This document shows, piece by piece, positions 1 to 7,428 of a DNA stretch of 14,689 nt. Under the pieces are notes generated by a model that searched no databases, was not told the origin of the DNA, and saw only the letters and a program-made list of their open reading frames with translations. The first letter of the stretch is position 1. Every line of letters begins with the position of its first letter. The stretch comes from Verrucomicrobiota bacterium (GTDB taxonomy: Bacteria; Verrucomicrobiota; Verrucomicrobiia; Verrucomicrobiales; Akkermansiaceae): positions 1 through 14,689 of the forward strand of contig WBXE01000036.1 in assembly GCA_008932955.1 (NCBI GenBank), written 5' to 3'. The position numbers were made by a program, and so were the translations under genes.

Positions 1-166
1 CACCAAGGAAGTGATATGGCCCCCGGTTCTCGGCCATTTTACGTTGAAATCTGTCTAGTTTTTCTCCGGCAAGAAATCTAGTTTTGAACCAGCGCCGACA
101 CTGGCGGGGATTTTGCTTGGCACTGCCGGAGGTGCGGCTAAGTTCACAGCCAAGCCAGTCAGCCTC
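1..166. other. Upstream region of the transporter operon
   Basis: No gene was recognised before the adaptor start. A direct repeat TCTAGTTTT occurs at 54-62 and 77-85, 23 bp apart (about two helical turns), a spacing that could suit a dimeric regulator, but this is weak. No convincing -35/-10 pair or strong ribosome site was found. Confidence 0.4.
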
Positions 167-1402
167 ATGCACGCCAAGCCCGCCAACCTTGATGCCTTGC
201 GCATCGATCGCTCATCAGCAGCGCCTACGTTCCAGCTCGGCGCTTGGCGCTGGCTGGTGCTGCTGCTGTTGCTGTTGCTGGGTGCGGTGGCCGGCGCTTG
301 GTGGCTCAGCCGGGCCAAAGGAATCGCAGTGCAAACGGCCCAGGTGCAAGCGCCAAGTGCGGACGGTAATCCCGGTGGGCGTACCTTGCTGAATGCCTCC
401 GGCTATGTGACGACGCGACTGAAAGCGACGGTGTCGTCAAAAATCACTGGCAAGGTGTCCGAGATCCGCGTGGAAGAGGGGATGCAAGTGGAAAAGGACC
501 AGATCCTCGCCACCCTCGATGCGTCCAACGTGCAAAGCAGCTTGCATCTGGCGCAAGCGCAACTCGCCGCCGCCTCACTCGCGCTAGCGGAAAGCGCGCC
601 GCTGGCGAAGTTTGCCGCGGCCGAATACCAACGCCTCACCACCCTTGAATCCCCGCGCTCGGTCAGCCTATCTGATCTGGGCAAGGCGGAGGCCGAAGCG
701 CGCATGCAGCAGGCGAAGCTTGAGCGCCAGCGCGCCGAGGTGACGGTGGCGCAACGCCAAGAGGACCTCTGGCAACAACAGCTCGATGACACGATCATCC
801 GCGCGCCCTTCGCCGGAGTGGTCACCACCAAGGACTCGCAGCCCGGCGAGATGATCTCACCGATGTCCGCAGGTGGGTTCACCCGCACCGGGATTTGTAC
901 GCTGGTGGACATGGCTTCGTTGGAAATTGAGGTGGACGTGGGCGAGAGTTATATCAACCGAGTGCAGGCTGGCCAAGCGGTCGAGGCCACCCTCGATGCC
1001 TATCCAGAATGGAAAATTCCCTGCCAAGTCACCGCCATCATCCCCACCGCCGACCGCCAGAAAGCCACCGTCAAGGTGCGCGTGGGTTTCGCCAAGCTCG
1101 ATCCGCGCATCTTGCCGCAAATGGGCGTGAAAGTGGCCTTTCAAGGCGGCGCTACCGCTGCGCCAGTCCCCACCCGCAATTCCGTGGCCGTGCCCAAAGA
1201 GGCACTCCAATCCGTCAACGGCCATGCCATCGCCTGGGTCGTTAGCAACGGCAAAGCCGAACGCCGCGCAGTGACGGTGGCCAACTCCAACGCCACACAG
1301 GTGACCCTCAGCGCCGGCCTTGCCCAAGGCGAAACTGTGGTGCTCAATCCACCCGCCTCCCTCAGCGATGGCAGCCCCGTCACGATCCAAACCACCCGAT
1401 GA
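167..1402 (+). CDS. HlyD/MacA-type periplasmic adaptor (membrane-fusion) subunit of an ABC exporter
   Basis: Periplasmic adaptor that would link the inner-membrane ABC transporter encoded downstream to an outer-membrane channel. Seen from the ATG at 167 (411 aa): a Leu-rich transmembrane anchor at residues 28-47; a biotinyl/lipoyl-like half at about 80-118 (GYVTTRLKATVSSKITGKV); an alpha-helical hairpin at about 119-205; the second lipoyl half with IIRAPFAGVV at 210-219; then beta-barrel and membrane-proximal domains ending in a VPKEAL motif. The hairpin tip has R156, L160 and S167, the R-x3-L-x6-S spacing known for TolC-docking adaptors such as AcrA. An in-frame TTG at 113 would add 18 residues; ATG is preferred because the anchor then follows a normal short basic N-terminus, though no clear ribosome site precedes either. 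The stop overlaps the ATPase start by ATGA. The family is clear; the substrate is unknown. Confidence 0.9.
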   Translation: MHAKPANLDALRIDRSSAAPTFQLGAWRWLVLLLLLLLGAVAGAWWLSRAKGIAVQTAQVQAPSADGNPGGRTLLNASGYVTTRLKATVSSKITGKVSEIRVEEGMQVEKDQILATLDASNVQSSLHLAQAQLAAASLALAESAPLAKFAAAEYQRLTTLESPRSVSLSDLGKAEAEARMQQAKLERQRAEVTVAQRQEDLWQQQLDDTIIRAPFAGVVTTKDSQPGEMISPMSAGGFTRTGICTLVDMASLEIEVDVGESYINRVQAGQAVEATLDAYPEWKIPCQVTAIIPTADRQKATVKVRVGFAKLDPRILPQMGVKVAFQGGATAAPVPTRNSVAVPKEALQSVNGHAIAWVVSNGKAERRAVTVANSNATQVTLSAGLAQGETVVLNPPASLSDGSPVTIQTTR

Positions 1403-2097
1403 GTGCCTCCACCCAACCACTTGTTAGTATCCGCGACGTCACCCGCACCTTCACCCGCGGCAGCGAAAATGTCCACGTTCTAACCGGCCTCGAATTGCTG
1501 GTAAACGACGGCGAATTCCTCGCCCTGATGGGTCCGTCGGGCTCCGGCAAGTCCACCTTGCTCAACCTCATCGGCGGCCTCGACCGCCCCACCGCCGGCA
1601 GCGTGGCCATCGGCTCGGAGCGGGTGGACCAACTAACCGACGGCCAACTGGCGGCCTGGCGTGCTCGCCACATCGGCTTTGTGTTTCAATTCTATAATTT
1701 GCTGCCGGCGCTCAACGCCGAGCGCAACGTCGAGTTGCCGCTGCTTCTAACTGGTCTGAACAAAGCGGCGCGGCGCCGGCATGTAGCCGCGGCGTTTGAG
1801 GCGGTGGGTCTGACGCATCGCGCCAAGCATTTTCCGCGCACCCTCTCCGGCGGCGAACAGCAGCGGGTGGGCATCGCCCGCGCCATCGTCACCGATCCAA
1901 CGTTGCTGCTGTGCGATGAGCCCACCGGTGACCTCGACCGCAAGTCGGGCGATGAAATTCTAACCCTGCTGCAATCACTCAACCGCGACCACGGCAAGAC
2001 AATCATCATGGTCACCCACGACCCGCACGCCTCGGCCCGCGCCAGTCGCACGGTCTATCTGGACAAGGGCCAACTCTCCACCACCCCGACGGCCTAA
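1399..2097 (+). CDS. ABC transporter ATP-binding protein, MacB/LolD group
   Basis: Cytoplasmic ATPase that would power the two permeases encoded downstream. The 232-residue protein is the usual length for a stand-alone LolD/MacB-type domain and carries every core motif: Walker A GPSGSGKST at residues 45-53, Q-loop Gln97 in GFVFQFYNLLP, signature LSGGEQQR at 149-156, Walker B LLLCDEP at 169-175, D-loop GDLD at 177-180 and switch His207 in VTHD. The FVFQFYNLLP Q-loop context and the FPRTLSGGEQQRVGIARA signature region are typical of the lipoprotein-release/macrolide-export (type VII, mechanotransmission) ABC group. Its ATG lies inside the adaptor's last codons (ATGA overlap), so translation is probably coupled. 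It is predicted to be catalytically intact. The exported substrate cannot be told from the sequence. Confidence 0.95.
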   Translation: MSASTQPLVSIRDVTRTFTRGSENVHVLTGLELLVNDGEFLALMGPSGSGKSTLLNLIGGLDRPTAGSVAIGSERVDQLTDGQLAAWRARHIGFVFQFYNLLPALNAERNVELPLLLTGLNKAARRRHVAAAFEAVGLTHRAKHFPRTLSGGEQQRVGIARAIVTDPTLLLCDEPTGDLDRKSGDEILTLLQSLNRDHGKTIIMVTHDPHASARASRTVYLDKGQLSTTPTA

Positions 2098-2396
2098 AGC
2101 CCCCAGCGCCATGAACCTCCCGACTCACTTGAAGATTTACCGCAGAGGCGCAAAGGCAGCACAGGGGCGCAAAGTGGAATGGGTGACAGCAGAAGACTCA
2201 AGACTGCATGACCCAAGACCCAAGACCCAAGATAAGATAAGAGAGCGCAGCGCTTCTACATATACTCTTCTCTTGCGTCTTGGGTCTTGCCGTCTTGAGT
2301 CTTCTTGGCGGCTTGGCGTTTGCCCATGCAGCTTCTGGGTGAGCCTGATACTTGATAGAGCAGGGCGCATTTTATCCGTGTAATCCTCTTCAATCC
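2098..2396. other. Intergenic spacer between ATPase and first permease, filled with repeats
   Basis: About 300 bp with no convincing gene. It contains a CGCAGAGGCGCAAAG-type segment (from about 2141), a long imperfect inverted repeat (2191-2305), a TTCTTGGCGGCTTGGCG tail and, at the right edge, a partial copy of the ATCCGTG repeat. A 90-codon open frame crosses it, but its translation is made of repeat sequence and has no protein-like features. The spacer interrupts what is otherwise a tight transporter operon. Transcription may still read through, or the permeases may have their own promoter. Confidence 0.7.
2191..2305. repeat. Long imperfect inverted repeat (AAGACCCAAGA-type arms)
   Basis: The left arm at 2191-2219 begins AGAAGACTCAAGAC. 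The right arm at 2277-2305 is its reverse complement over 29 positions with two mismatches. The loop is about 57 bp and contains a further run of CCCAAGA/GATAAGA units. In RNA this could form a strong long-stem hairpin between the ATPase and permease genes, which could act as a terminator, processing site or stabiliser. It could also be a non-autonomous mobile palindrome. Confidence 0.8.
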
Positions 2397-2405
2397 GTGA
2401 AATTT
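2371..2405 (-). repeat. Partial copy of the dispersed ATCCGTG repeat at the permease start
   Basis: This segment reads ATCCGTGTAATCC followed by TCTTCAATCCGTGAAAT. It is the reverse complement of the left end of the full repeat copies at 3556, 9668 and 13467 (TTCACGGATTGAAGAGG followed by ATTACACGGA). Similarity stops within a few bases after the GTG that starts the downstream permease, so the gene start sits exactly on the repeat boundary. Only one end of the element is present, so it is a remnant or half-site. Confidence 0.85.
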
Positions 2406-3554
2406 CTTCCTCTGGTGTGGGCCGGCTTAAAACGCAAAAAATTGCGCACGGCCCTGACGTTTCTATCCATTTTTATCGCGTTCATGCTTTTCGCTTTCCT
2501 CGGCGCGCTCAAGGCTGCCCTGAACAGCGGGGTCAGCATGGCGGGCTTGGATCGGCTCATCGTGCGCCACAAGGTGTCGCTGATCCAGACCTTGCCGCAA
2601 AGCTACAAGGCGCGCATTCAAGGCATCGCCGGGGTGGCGGCGGTGTGCCACCAGACGTGGTTCGGCGGCATCTATCAGGATCCAAAAAACTTTTTTCCCA
2701 ACATGCCGGTTGAGCCTGAGGAGTTTTGCGCGATGTTTCCGGAATTTGTGCTCAGTGACGCGGCGAAAACCGCCTGGCTCACCACTCGCGCCGGCGCGGT
2801 GGTTGGCCGCGCCAGCGCCAAGCGCTTCCAGTGGAAACTCGGCGACCGCGTCCCGCTACACGCGCCTATTTGGGGCGAACCTATCGGCCAGAGCCAGTGG
2901 GAGTTTGAAATCGTCGGCATCTTCGACGGCGCCAAAAAAGCCACCGATACCAGCCAGTTGTTTTTCCGCTATGATTACTTCGAGGAGGCCCGCCAGCGCG
3001 ATAAGGGCCAGGTCGGTTGGTACACTGTGCGCATCGCCGATCCAGACGCCGCGACGCGAATCGCCGCGGCGATTGATCAGGAATTCGCCAATTCGCCCTA
3101 TGAAACGAAAACCGAACCGGAGGGGGCATTTGCCCAGGGCTTTGCCCAACAAATCGGTGACATCGGCTCGATCGTCATGGCGGTGGTGGGCGCGGTGTTT
3201 TTCACTATCCTGCTGGTGGCCGACAACACGATGCTGCAGTCGTTGCGCGAACGCACGGAAGAACTCGGCGTACTCAAGGCCATCGGATTTTCCAATCGGC
3301 TCGTGCTTCTTCTTGTTTTGATAGAATCGTGCTGCATCGCCACCCTTGGCGGCTGCAGTGGCCTCGCCGTGGCCTGGTTCATCATTGCCTCGGGCAACCC
3401 GATCCCCAGCCTGTTGCCGGTGTTCATCCTACCGACCCAGACATTGGTCAGCGGTGCTGCGCTGGCCGTGGCGCTGGGGCTCGTCGCCGGCGCACTGCCC
3501 GCCTGGCAGGCGATGCGCCTGCGCATTGCCGAAGCCCTCCGCCGCGGTGCCTAA
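2397..3554 (+). CDS. FtsX/MacB-type ABC transporter permease (first of two)
   Basis: Inner-membrane permease of the exporter. From GTG at 2397 it is 385 aa: a basic N-terminus (VKFLPLVWAGLKRKKLRT), TM1 at about 17-36, a large periplasmic MacB_PCD-like domain at about 40-250, then the C-terminal FtsX domain with TMs near 255-275, 301-330 and 350-370. The coupling segment TEELGVLKAIGF lies at 287-298 and a basic MRLRIAEALRRG tail closes it. This four-TM layout with a large periplasmic domain between TM1 and TM2 is diagnostic of type VII ABC permeases. The frame stays open to a TTG at 2352, but those 15 extra residues (IEQGAFYPCNPLQSV) come largely from the dispersed repeat, so GTG 2397 is preferred. 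It differs clearly from the second permease, so a heterodimer is likely. Confidence 0.9.
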   Translation: MKFLPLVWAGLKRKKLRTALTFLSIFIAFMLFAFLGALKAALNSGVSMAGLDRLIVRHKVSLIQTLPQSYKARIQGIAGVAAVCHQTWFGGIYQDPKNFFPNMPVEPEEFCAMFPEFVLSDAAKTAWLTTRAGAVVGRASAKRFQWKLGDRVPLHAPIWGEPIGQSQWEFEIVGIFDGAKKATDTSQLFFRYDYFEEARQRDKGQVGWYTVRIADPDAATRIAAAIDQEFANSPYETKTEPEGAFAQGFAQQIGDIGSIVMAVVGAVFFTILLVADNTMLQSLRERTEELGVLKAIGFSNRLVLLLVLIESCCIATLGGCSGLAVAWFIIASGNPIPSLLPVFILPTQTLVSGAALAVALGLVAGALPAWQAMRLRIAEALRRGA

Positions 3555-3555
3555 A

Positions 3556-3730
3556 CCTAAAAAATGGAAGGGGTTGCAGCGCCGTTATTTAACCCCTGAT
3601 TTCACGGATTGAAGAGGATTACACGGAAAAGATGACTGCGATCTATCGAATTATTGGCTGATCCTAAAGGCGAATGCCGTAAAAATTAATGACTCTTTCT
3701 TCATCCGTGTATTCCGTGAAATCCGTGGTT
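3556..3730 (+). repeat. Dispersed intergenic repeat, copy A
   Basis: About 175 bp, starting with CCTAAAAAATGGAAGGGGTT just after the first permease stop and ending with ATCCGTGGTTTCC about 40 bp before the second permease. Shared landmarks with copies B and C, in the same order: GGTTGCAGCG, TTTAACC, TTCACGGATTGAAGAGG, ACACGGAAAAGATGACTG, GATCTATC, an AAAGG.GAATGC block, AACTCTTTCTT-like sequence, and terminal ATCCGTGTA.TCCGTG units. The CACGGATT units on the left are inverted relative to the ATCCGTG units on the right, so the element has imperfect terminal inverted repeats. No open reading frame spans it. Confidence 0.9.
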
Positions 3731-3770
3731 TCCATCCTTCTTTCTAACTAAACTGGCAATTTTTACTAAC

Positions 3771-4958
3771 ATGTCCGCATTGACCCAACTTTTTTCCGTA
3801 GCCTGGTACAACCTGCGCTCCTTGCCAGAGCGCAAAGCCGCAGCGCTCACTGCGGCGGTGGGCATTGCCGGAGTGGTCGGTGTGCTAGTCGGGGTGCTGG
3901 CGATTGCCGAGGGGTTTCGGCGGACGATGAGGGCATCCGGCTCGCCGGATGTGGCGGTGGTGTTGCGCAGCGGTTCGGACGGCGAGATGACCAGCGGCAT
4001 GGAGCGCGATGCCACCCGCACGATTGGCGATGCGCCGGGAGTGGCCCGCAATACCGCTGGGCCGCTGAGTTCGGCGGAATTGTTTGTCATCATCAACCTG
4101 CCCAAACGCAGCAGCGGCACCGACGCCAACGTGCCGTTGCGCGGCGTGGAACAAGGCGCGTTTGATGTGCGCGGCAATATCAAAATGGTGGCAGGTCGGC
4201 GCTTTGCCACCGGCCGCAACGAGGTGATCGTCGGCGCGGGTGCCGCCCGCGCGTTTGCCGGTCTCGATATCGGAAAATCCATCAAGGTCGGTCAAAACGA
4301 CTGGCAGGTCGTCGGGGTTTTCACCGCCGATGGTGGCATCGCCGAATCGGAAATCTGGACCGACGCCGCCGTGCTGCAACCGGCCTATCACCGCATCAAC
4401 AGCTACCAGTCGGTTTACGTTAGACTAACTTCCGCGGCGGCCTTTCCGCAATTCAAGGACGCGCTGACGAGCGATCCCAAGCTCAACGTCAAGGTGCTGC
4501 GTCTATCGGATTTCTATGAGGCGCAATCCACCGCAGTGACCAAGTTCATCACCACCATCGGGGTGTTCATCGCCAGCCTGATGGGCCTGGGTGCCTTGTT
4601 CGGCGCGCTCAACACGATGTACAGCGCGGTGGCCGGGCGCACCCGTGAGATTGCCACTCTGCGGGCGCTGGGTTTTGGTGCTGGGCCGGTGGTGTTTTCT
4701 GTGCTCGTCGAATCCGTGCTGCTCTCGATCCTCGGTGGCGCTCTCGGCGCAGCCGCTGCCTATCTGCTCTTCGATGGTTACCACGCCTCCACTATCAACT
4801 GGCAATCCTTCAGCCAGGTCGCCTTCGCCTTCCAAGTCCCGCCGCTATTGTTAGCCAAGGCCCTCGCGGGTGCCACGTTCATTGGCCTGCTCGGCGGCCT
4901 GTTCCCGGCGCTGCGCGCCGCGCACCAGCCCATCGCCGCCGGCCTGCGCGAGTCCTGA
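3771..4958 (+). CDS. FtsX/MacB-type ABC transporter permease (second of two)
   Basis: A 395-residue inner-membrane permease starting at ATG 3771. Order: short cytoplasmic N-terminus ending RSLPERKAAALT, TM1 at about 25-46, periplasmic MacB_PCD-like domain at about 50-255 (with RGVEQGAFDVRGNIKMVAGR, a typical MacB/FtsX-family segment), then the FtsX domain with TMs near 259-282, 303-335 and 358-383. The coupling segment TREIATLRALGF at 291-302 is very well preserved. The protein ends PIAAGLRES. It is the last gene of the + strand block and follows repeat copy A. The usual partner of such a pair is one ATPase dimer, giving a LolCDE- or MacAB-like exporter; the adaptor gene favours a MacAB-like tripartite pump. 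Substrate unknown. Confidence 0.92.
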   Translation: MSALTQLFSVAWYNLRSLPERKAAALTAAVGIAGVVGVLVGVLAIAEGFRRTMRASGSPDVAVVLRSGSDGEMTSGMERDATRTIGDAPGVARNTAGPLSSAELFVIINLPKRSSGTDANVPLRGVEQGAFDVRGNIKMVAGRRFATGRNEVIVGAGAARAFAGLDIGKSIKVGQNDWQVVGVFTADGGIAESEIWTDAAVLQPAYHRINSYQSVYVRLTSAAAFPQFKDALTSDPKLNVKVLRLSDFYEAQSTAVTKFITTIGVFIASLMGLGALFGALNTMYSAVAGRTREIATLRALGFGAGPVVFSVLVESVLLSILGGALGAAAAYLLFDGYHASTINWQSFSQVAFAFQVPPLLLAKALAGATFIGLLGGLFPALRAAHQPIAAGLRES

Positions 4959-5133
4959 GTGATCTACCGGAGCGCGGGCTTCAGCCCGCATGGACCATGT
5001 AATGCGCAAGTGTGGTCGCCAGGCGGCTGCCTTTGCTCTATGCATGGGCTATGCAGGCTAAAGCCTGCGCTCCGTTAGATCCGGCTGAAGCCTGCGTCCG
5101 ATACGCGGTGCCATCAGTGCCGCCTGTGAACTA
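4959..5133. terminator. Convergent intergenic region with paired REP-like hairpins
   Basis: The region lies between the stops of two convergent operons. Hairpin 1 is GCGGGCT-TC-AGCCCGC (4974-4989). Hairpin 2 is GCAGGCT-AA-AGCCTGC (5053-5068). The outer arms GGAGCGCGGGCTT (4969-4981) and AAGCCTGCGCTCC (5061-5073) also pair with one mismatch, so the whole stretch can fold as a larger cruciform. A third related piece, CCGGCTGAAGCCTGCGTCCG, lies at 5081-5100. No T-tract follows hairpin 1 or 2, so intrinsic termination is possible but not proven. A bidirectional terminator or 3'-end stabiliser role is inferred from position. Confidence 0.6.
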
Positions 5134-6621
5134 CTACTTTTGATAGTCTTTTTCCCCGGGTTCGTGGACTTCCTTGAGGACCTTGGCGATGATGTCATCG
5201 ACGTCGATGCCTTCGGAATCCGCGGCGAAGTTGGTGAACATGCGGTGGCGCAACACCGGCAGGGCGGCCAGCCGCACGTCGTTGCAATTGACCACCAAGC
5301 TGCCGCGCATGATGGCGCCGGCCTTCGCAGCTAACAGCAGGTACTGGGTCGCCCGCGGCCCGGCACCGCAGTGGACCCATTTTCTAACTGCTTCGGGGGC
5401 GCGGGGGTCGGCGGGGCGGGTGGCACGCGCCAAGCGGGTGGCGTACTTGATTACGTGTTTGGAAACGGGCAGGCGGCGTACCAAGCGTTGGAGTTGGAGA
5501 ATCTCCGCGCCGCTCATGCGCTTGTGCAACTCGACGGCGCGGTCGGAGGTGGTGCTCTCGGCTATCTCCTCTTCCTCCGCTTCGCTGGGGTAATTGACCC
5601 GCAGGCTGAACATGAAGCGGTCGAGCTGGGCCTCCGGTAATGGATAGGTGCCTTCCTGCTCTAGGGGATTTTGAGTCGCCAGGACGAAAAAAGGCGGGGC
5701 CAGCGGATAGGTCTCGCCGGCGGCGGTGACGTGGCCTTCCTGCATCGCCTCCAGCAAGGCCGCCTGGGTTTTGGGCGGGGTGCGGTTGATCTCGTCGGCT
5801 AACAAAATGTTGGTAAACACCGGGCCACGGATGAAGCGGTAGTTTTTGCGGCCAGTGGCTTCGTCGACCTCTAACACATCGGTGCCGGTGATGTCAGCGG
5901 GCATCAGATCGGGGGTGAACTGGATGCGGCGGTAGCGCAGGTCGAGCACTTCGGCGAGGGTGCGGATCATCAGGGTTTTAGCCAAGCCCGGCAGGCCGAT
6001 CATCAGGACGTGGCCGCGCGACATGAGCGCGAGCATCAGACTGTGCAATATGTCTTTCTGGCCAACGATGGCCTTGCCGATCTCCGCCACCACGCTTTCC
6101 AACTGCGGCAGCAGCACCCGCAGTTGCGCCGCAGTATCTTCGGCAAGCTCGCCTGGGACCGCGCTGCTGGTGGAGGGGGGGCGGGCATCCTGCTCGGTCT
6201 GCGGGGCGGCGGGCAGGCTGCCGGCGCCACCCTCTAGAATCACCGTGGATGCGCCCGCCTTGGGCTTGGTGGGCAGTGTGCGGCTAAGGGTCGGGCCACT
6301 GGCCGCGGAGGCGTTGCCTGCATCCTCCTCATAGATCATCATCTCGGTGGCGATTTTAATTTTGTCGCCGAGGTGCAGGAGGCGCGGCCACTCGATGCGC
6401 TCGCCATTGACATAGGTTCCGTTCAAACTGCCGAGGTCGCGCAGCGTCCAAGTGCCGCCATCTTCGACGAACTCGGCATGGTGGCGCGAGGCGGCGGTTT
6501 CCGGTGCTAGCACGATGCTGTTGTCGTCGGAGCGGCCGACGGTGAGTGGTGAGTACGTCAGCGGGATACTGCTGTCCTTGTATTTTCCGGCGATGATTTT
6601 CAAACGTCTCGGGTGGCTCAT
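5134..6621 (-). CDS. FHA domain-MoxR AAA+ ATPase fusion
   Basis: Cytoplasmic regulated ATPase/chaperone of the MoxR family with a phosphothreonine-reading N-terminus (495 aa). FHA domain at about 1-100 with all key residues: Gly29-Arg30, Ser45-Arg46-x-His48 and Asn67-Gly68 (SLNGTYVNGE). A Pro/Ala/Ser/Thr-rich linker spans about 101-160. MoxR core: GLPGLAKT Walker A (209-216), ILLADEINR Walker B (272-280), ATQNP sensor 1 (315-319), LPEAQLDRF (328-336) and a GPRATQ sensor 2 (421-426). MoxR proteins normally remodel or activate partners carrying von Willebrand A domains; none is encoded in this window. The ATG follows a weak CAAGAG 18 bp after the stop of the upstream exported protein, consistent with co-transcription. 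It is the last gene of the - strand block. FHA fusion suggests control by a Ser/Thr kinase, which is inference. Confidence 0.93.
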   Translation of the reverse strand: MSHPRRLKIIAGKYKDSSIPLTYSPLTVGRSDDNSIVLAPETAASRHHAEFVEDGGTWTLRDLGSLNGTYVNGERIEWPRLLHLGDKIKIATEMMIYEEDAGNASAASGPTLSRTLPTKPKAGASTVILEGGAGSLPAAPQTEQDARPPSTSSAVPGELAEDTAAQLRVLLPQLESVVAEIGKAIVGQKDILHSLMLALMSRGHVLMIGLPGLAKTLMIRTLAEVLDLRYRRIQFTPDLMPADITGTDVLEVDEATGRKNYRFIRGPVFTNILLADEINRTPPKTQAALLEAMQEGHVTAAGETYPLAPPFFVLATQNPLEQEGTYPLPEAQLDRFMFSLRVNYPSEAEEEEIAESTTSDRAVELHKRMSGAEILQLQRLVRRLPVSKHVIKYATRLARATRPADPRAPEAVRKWVHCGAGPRATQYLLLAAKAGAIMRGSLVVNCNDVRLAALPVLRHRMFTNFAADSEGIDVDDIIAKVLKEVHEPGEKDYQK

Positions 6622-6639
6622 CTCTTGAGTAGGCTGGGG

Positions 6640-7308
6640 TTAATGAGTTAGATCTAGGGTGCCGAGGTCGCGCGGGCTGGCGGCGAGGCGCAGTCCGCCG
6701 AGGGCTGGAAGGTGCCGGTGGCTTAGAAACGGGAGGCCAGGTTGGCGGGGAGTTTCTTCCCGATAGAGGTGGCGGGTGCGCACCATTTGCCACTCGTCGT
6801 CGGCCTCGTGCAACTCGATAATTTCCAGCCTACGCAGTCCGGCGTTGAGGTCTTCGCCTGAGCCGCGCAATATCTGGCCGTCGCGCAACCGCTCGACCAA
6901 TACCAGGGCAACGCCGTCAGTCACTCCGCAGCGGTGAAGGATGCGGCGGTTAAAAAACGAATCCGCCTTGGCCACGCCGTCGTCGAGGTGTTTGGCGCGG
7001 TCGGCTCGCAACGCTACTTCCGCGCCGAGGGCCAGGCCTTCGAGCACGCGGTGGTCCTTGGTCACAAGCACCAGATCGAAGCGGCCCACCGGCAGGTTGG
7101 CAAACCGGAAGCCGGCGCCGTCGGCATCCAGCGTGGCCAGATAGACGCGGGATCGGTCGCGCTCGACGGCCAGCGCGTGGGTCAGCAGCGCGCCTTGCAC
7201 TTTGGCGTTGATGGTGCCGGTATCGGTGCTTAGGGGTTTGGTATAGATGCGGCCGGGGCCGTCGGCGAGGGCGGGGAGGGAGATGAATGTTAGGAGAAAG
7301 GCTAGCAA
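6640..7308 (-). CDS. Exported protein with carboxypeptidase-regulatory-like beta-sandwich domain; start uncertain
   Basis: Small exported protein of unknown function. A hydrophobic export signal reads LLAFLLTFISLPALADG, with a plausible cleavage after ALA. Next comes GTINAKVQG, then a FRFANLPVGRFDLVLVTKDH segment, the pattern of carboxypeptidase-regulatory or transthyretin-like beta-sandwich domains (an insertion or polar residue, then G.F.F.NLP.G.YDL). The C-terminal half (GLRRLEIIELHEADDEWQMVRTRHLYREE and onward) is not recognised. No ATG, and no clear GTG with a ribosome site, lies in a sensible place. The TTG at 7308 is given here; GTG at 7401 or ATG at 7611 would add residues translated from repeats. 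An out-of-frame ATG at about 7319 would give a good signal peptide if one base were added. It ends 18 bp before the FHA-MoxR start. Confidence 0.65.
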   Translation of the reverse strand: MLAFLLTFISLPALADGPGRIYTKPLSTDTGTINAKVQGALLTHALAVERDRSRVYLATLDADGAGFRFANLPVGRFDLVLVTKDHRVLEGLALGAEVALRADRAKHLDDGVAKADSFFNRRILHRCGVTDGVALVLVERLRDGQILRGSGEDLNAGLRRLEIIELHEADDEWQMVRTRHLYREETPRQPGLPFLSHRHLPALGGLRLAASPRDLGTLDLTH

Positions 7309-7357
7309 GGTTGGGAATGCATTTCCGAATGGGATCCTGCCAAGGCCGCACAGTATA

Positions 7358-7428
7358 GACCACAGATGACACGGATGACACAGATTTTTGGAGCAGAACA
7401 CTCTTCTAAATCCGTGTAATCCGTGGTT
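7358..7428. repeat. Short palindromic element with ATCCGTG ends
   Basis: The left end ACCACAGATGACACGGATGA and the right end AAATCCGTGTAATCCGTGGT are imperfect inverted repeats flanking about 25 bp of unrelated middle (TTGGAGCAGAACACTCTTC). It shares its ends with the longer copies at 3556, 9668 and 13467 but not their interior. It is therefore either a shorter family member or an internally deleted one. Confidence 0.75.

Noticed and set aside
2111..2383. 90-codon open frame between ATPase and permease
   Set aside because: It is made of intergenic repeats (inverted arms and the ATCCGTG unit), has no protein-like domain or signal and no ribosome site, and has an open frame of similar length on the opposite strand.
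2352..2396. TTG start for the first permease
   Set aside because: It adds 15 residues, mostly repeat-derived, ahead of a normal permease N-terminus; GTG 2397 fits the family start better.
6175..6181. Run of seven G in the FHA-MoxR linker as a phase-variation tract
   Set aside because: Too short to suggest slippage in GC-rich DNA, and the frame is intact on both sides.
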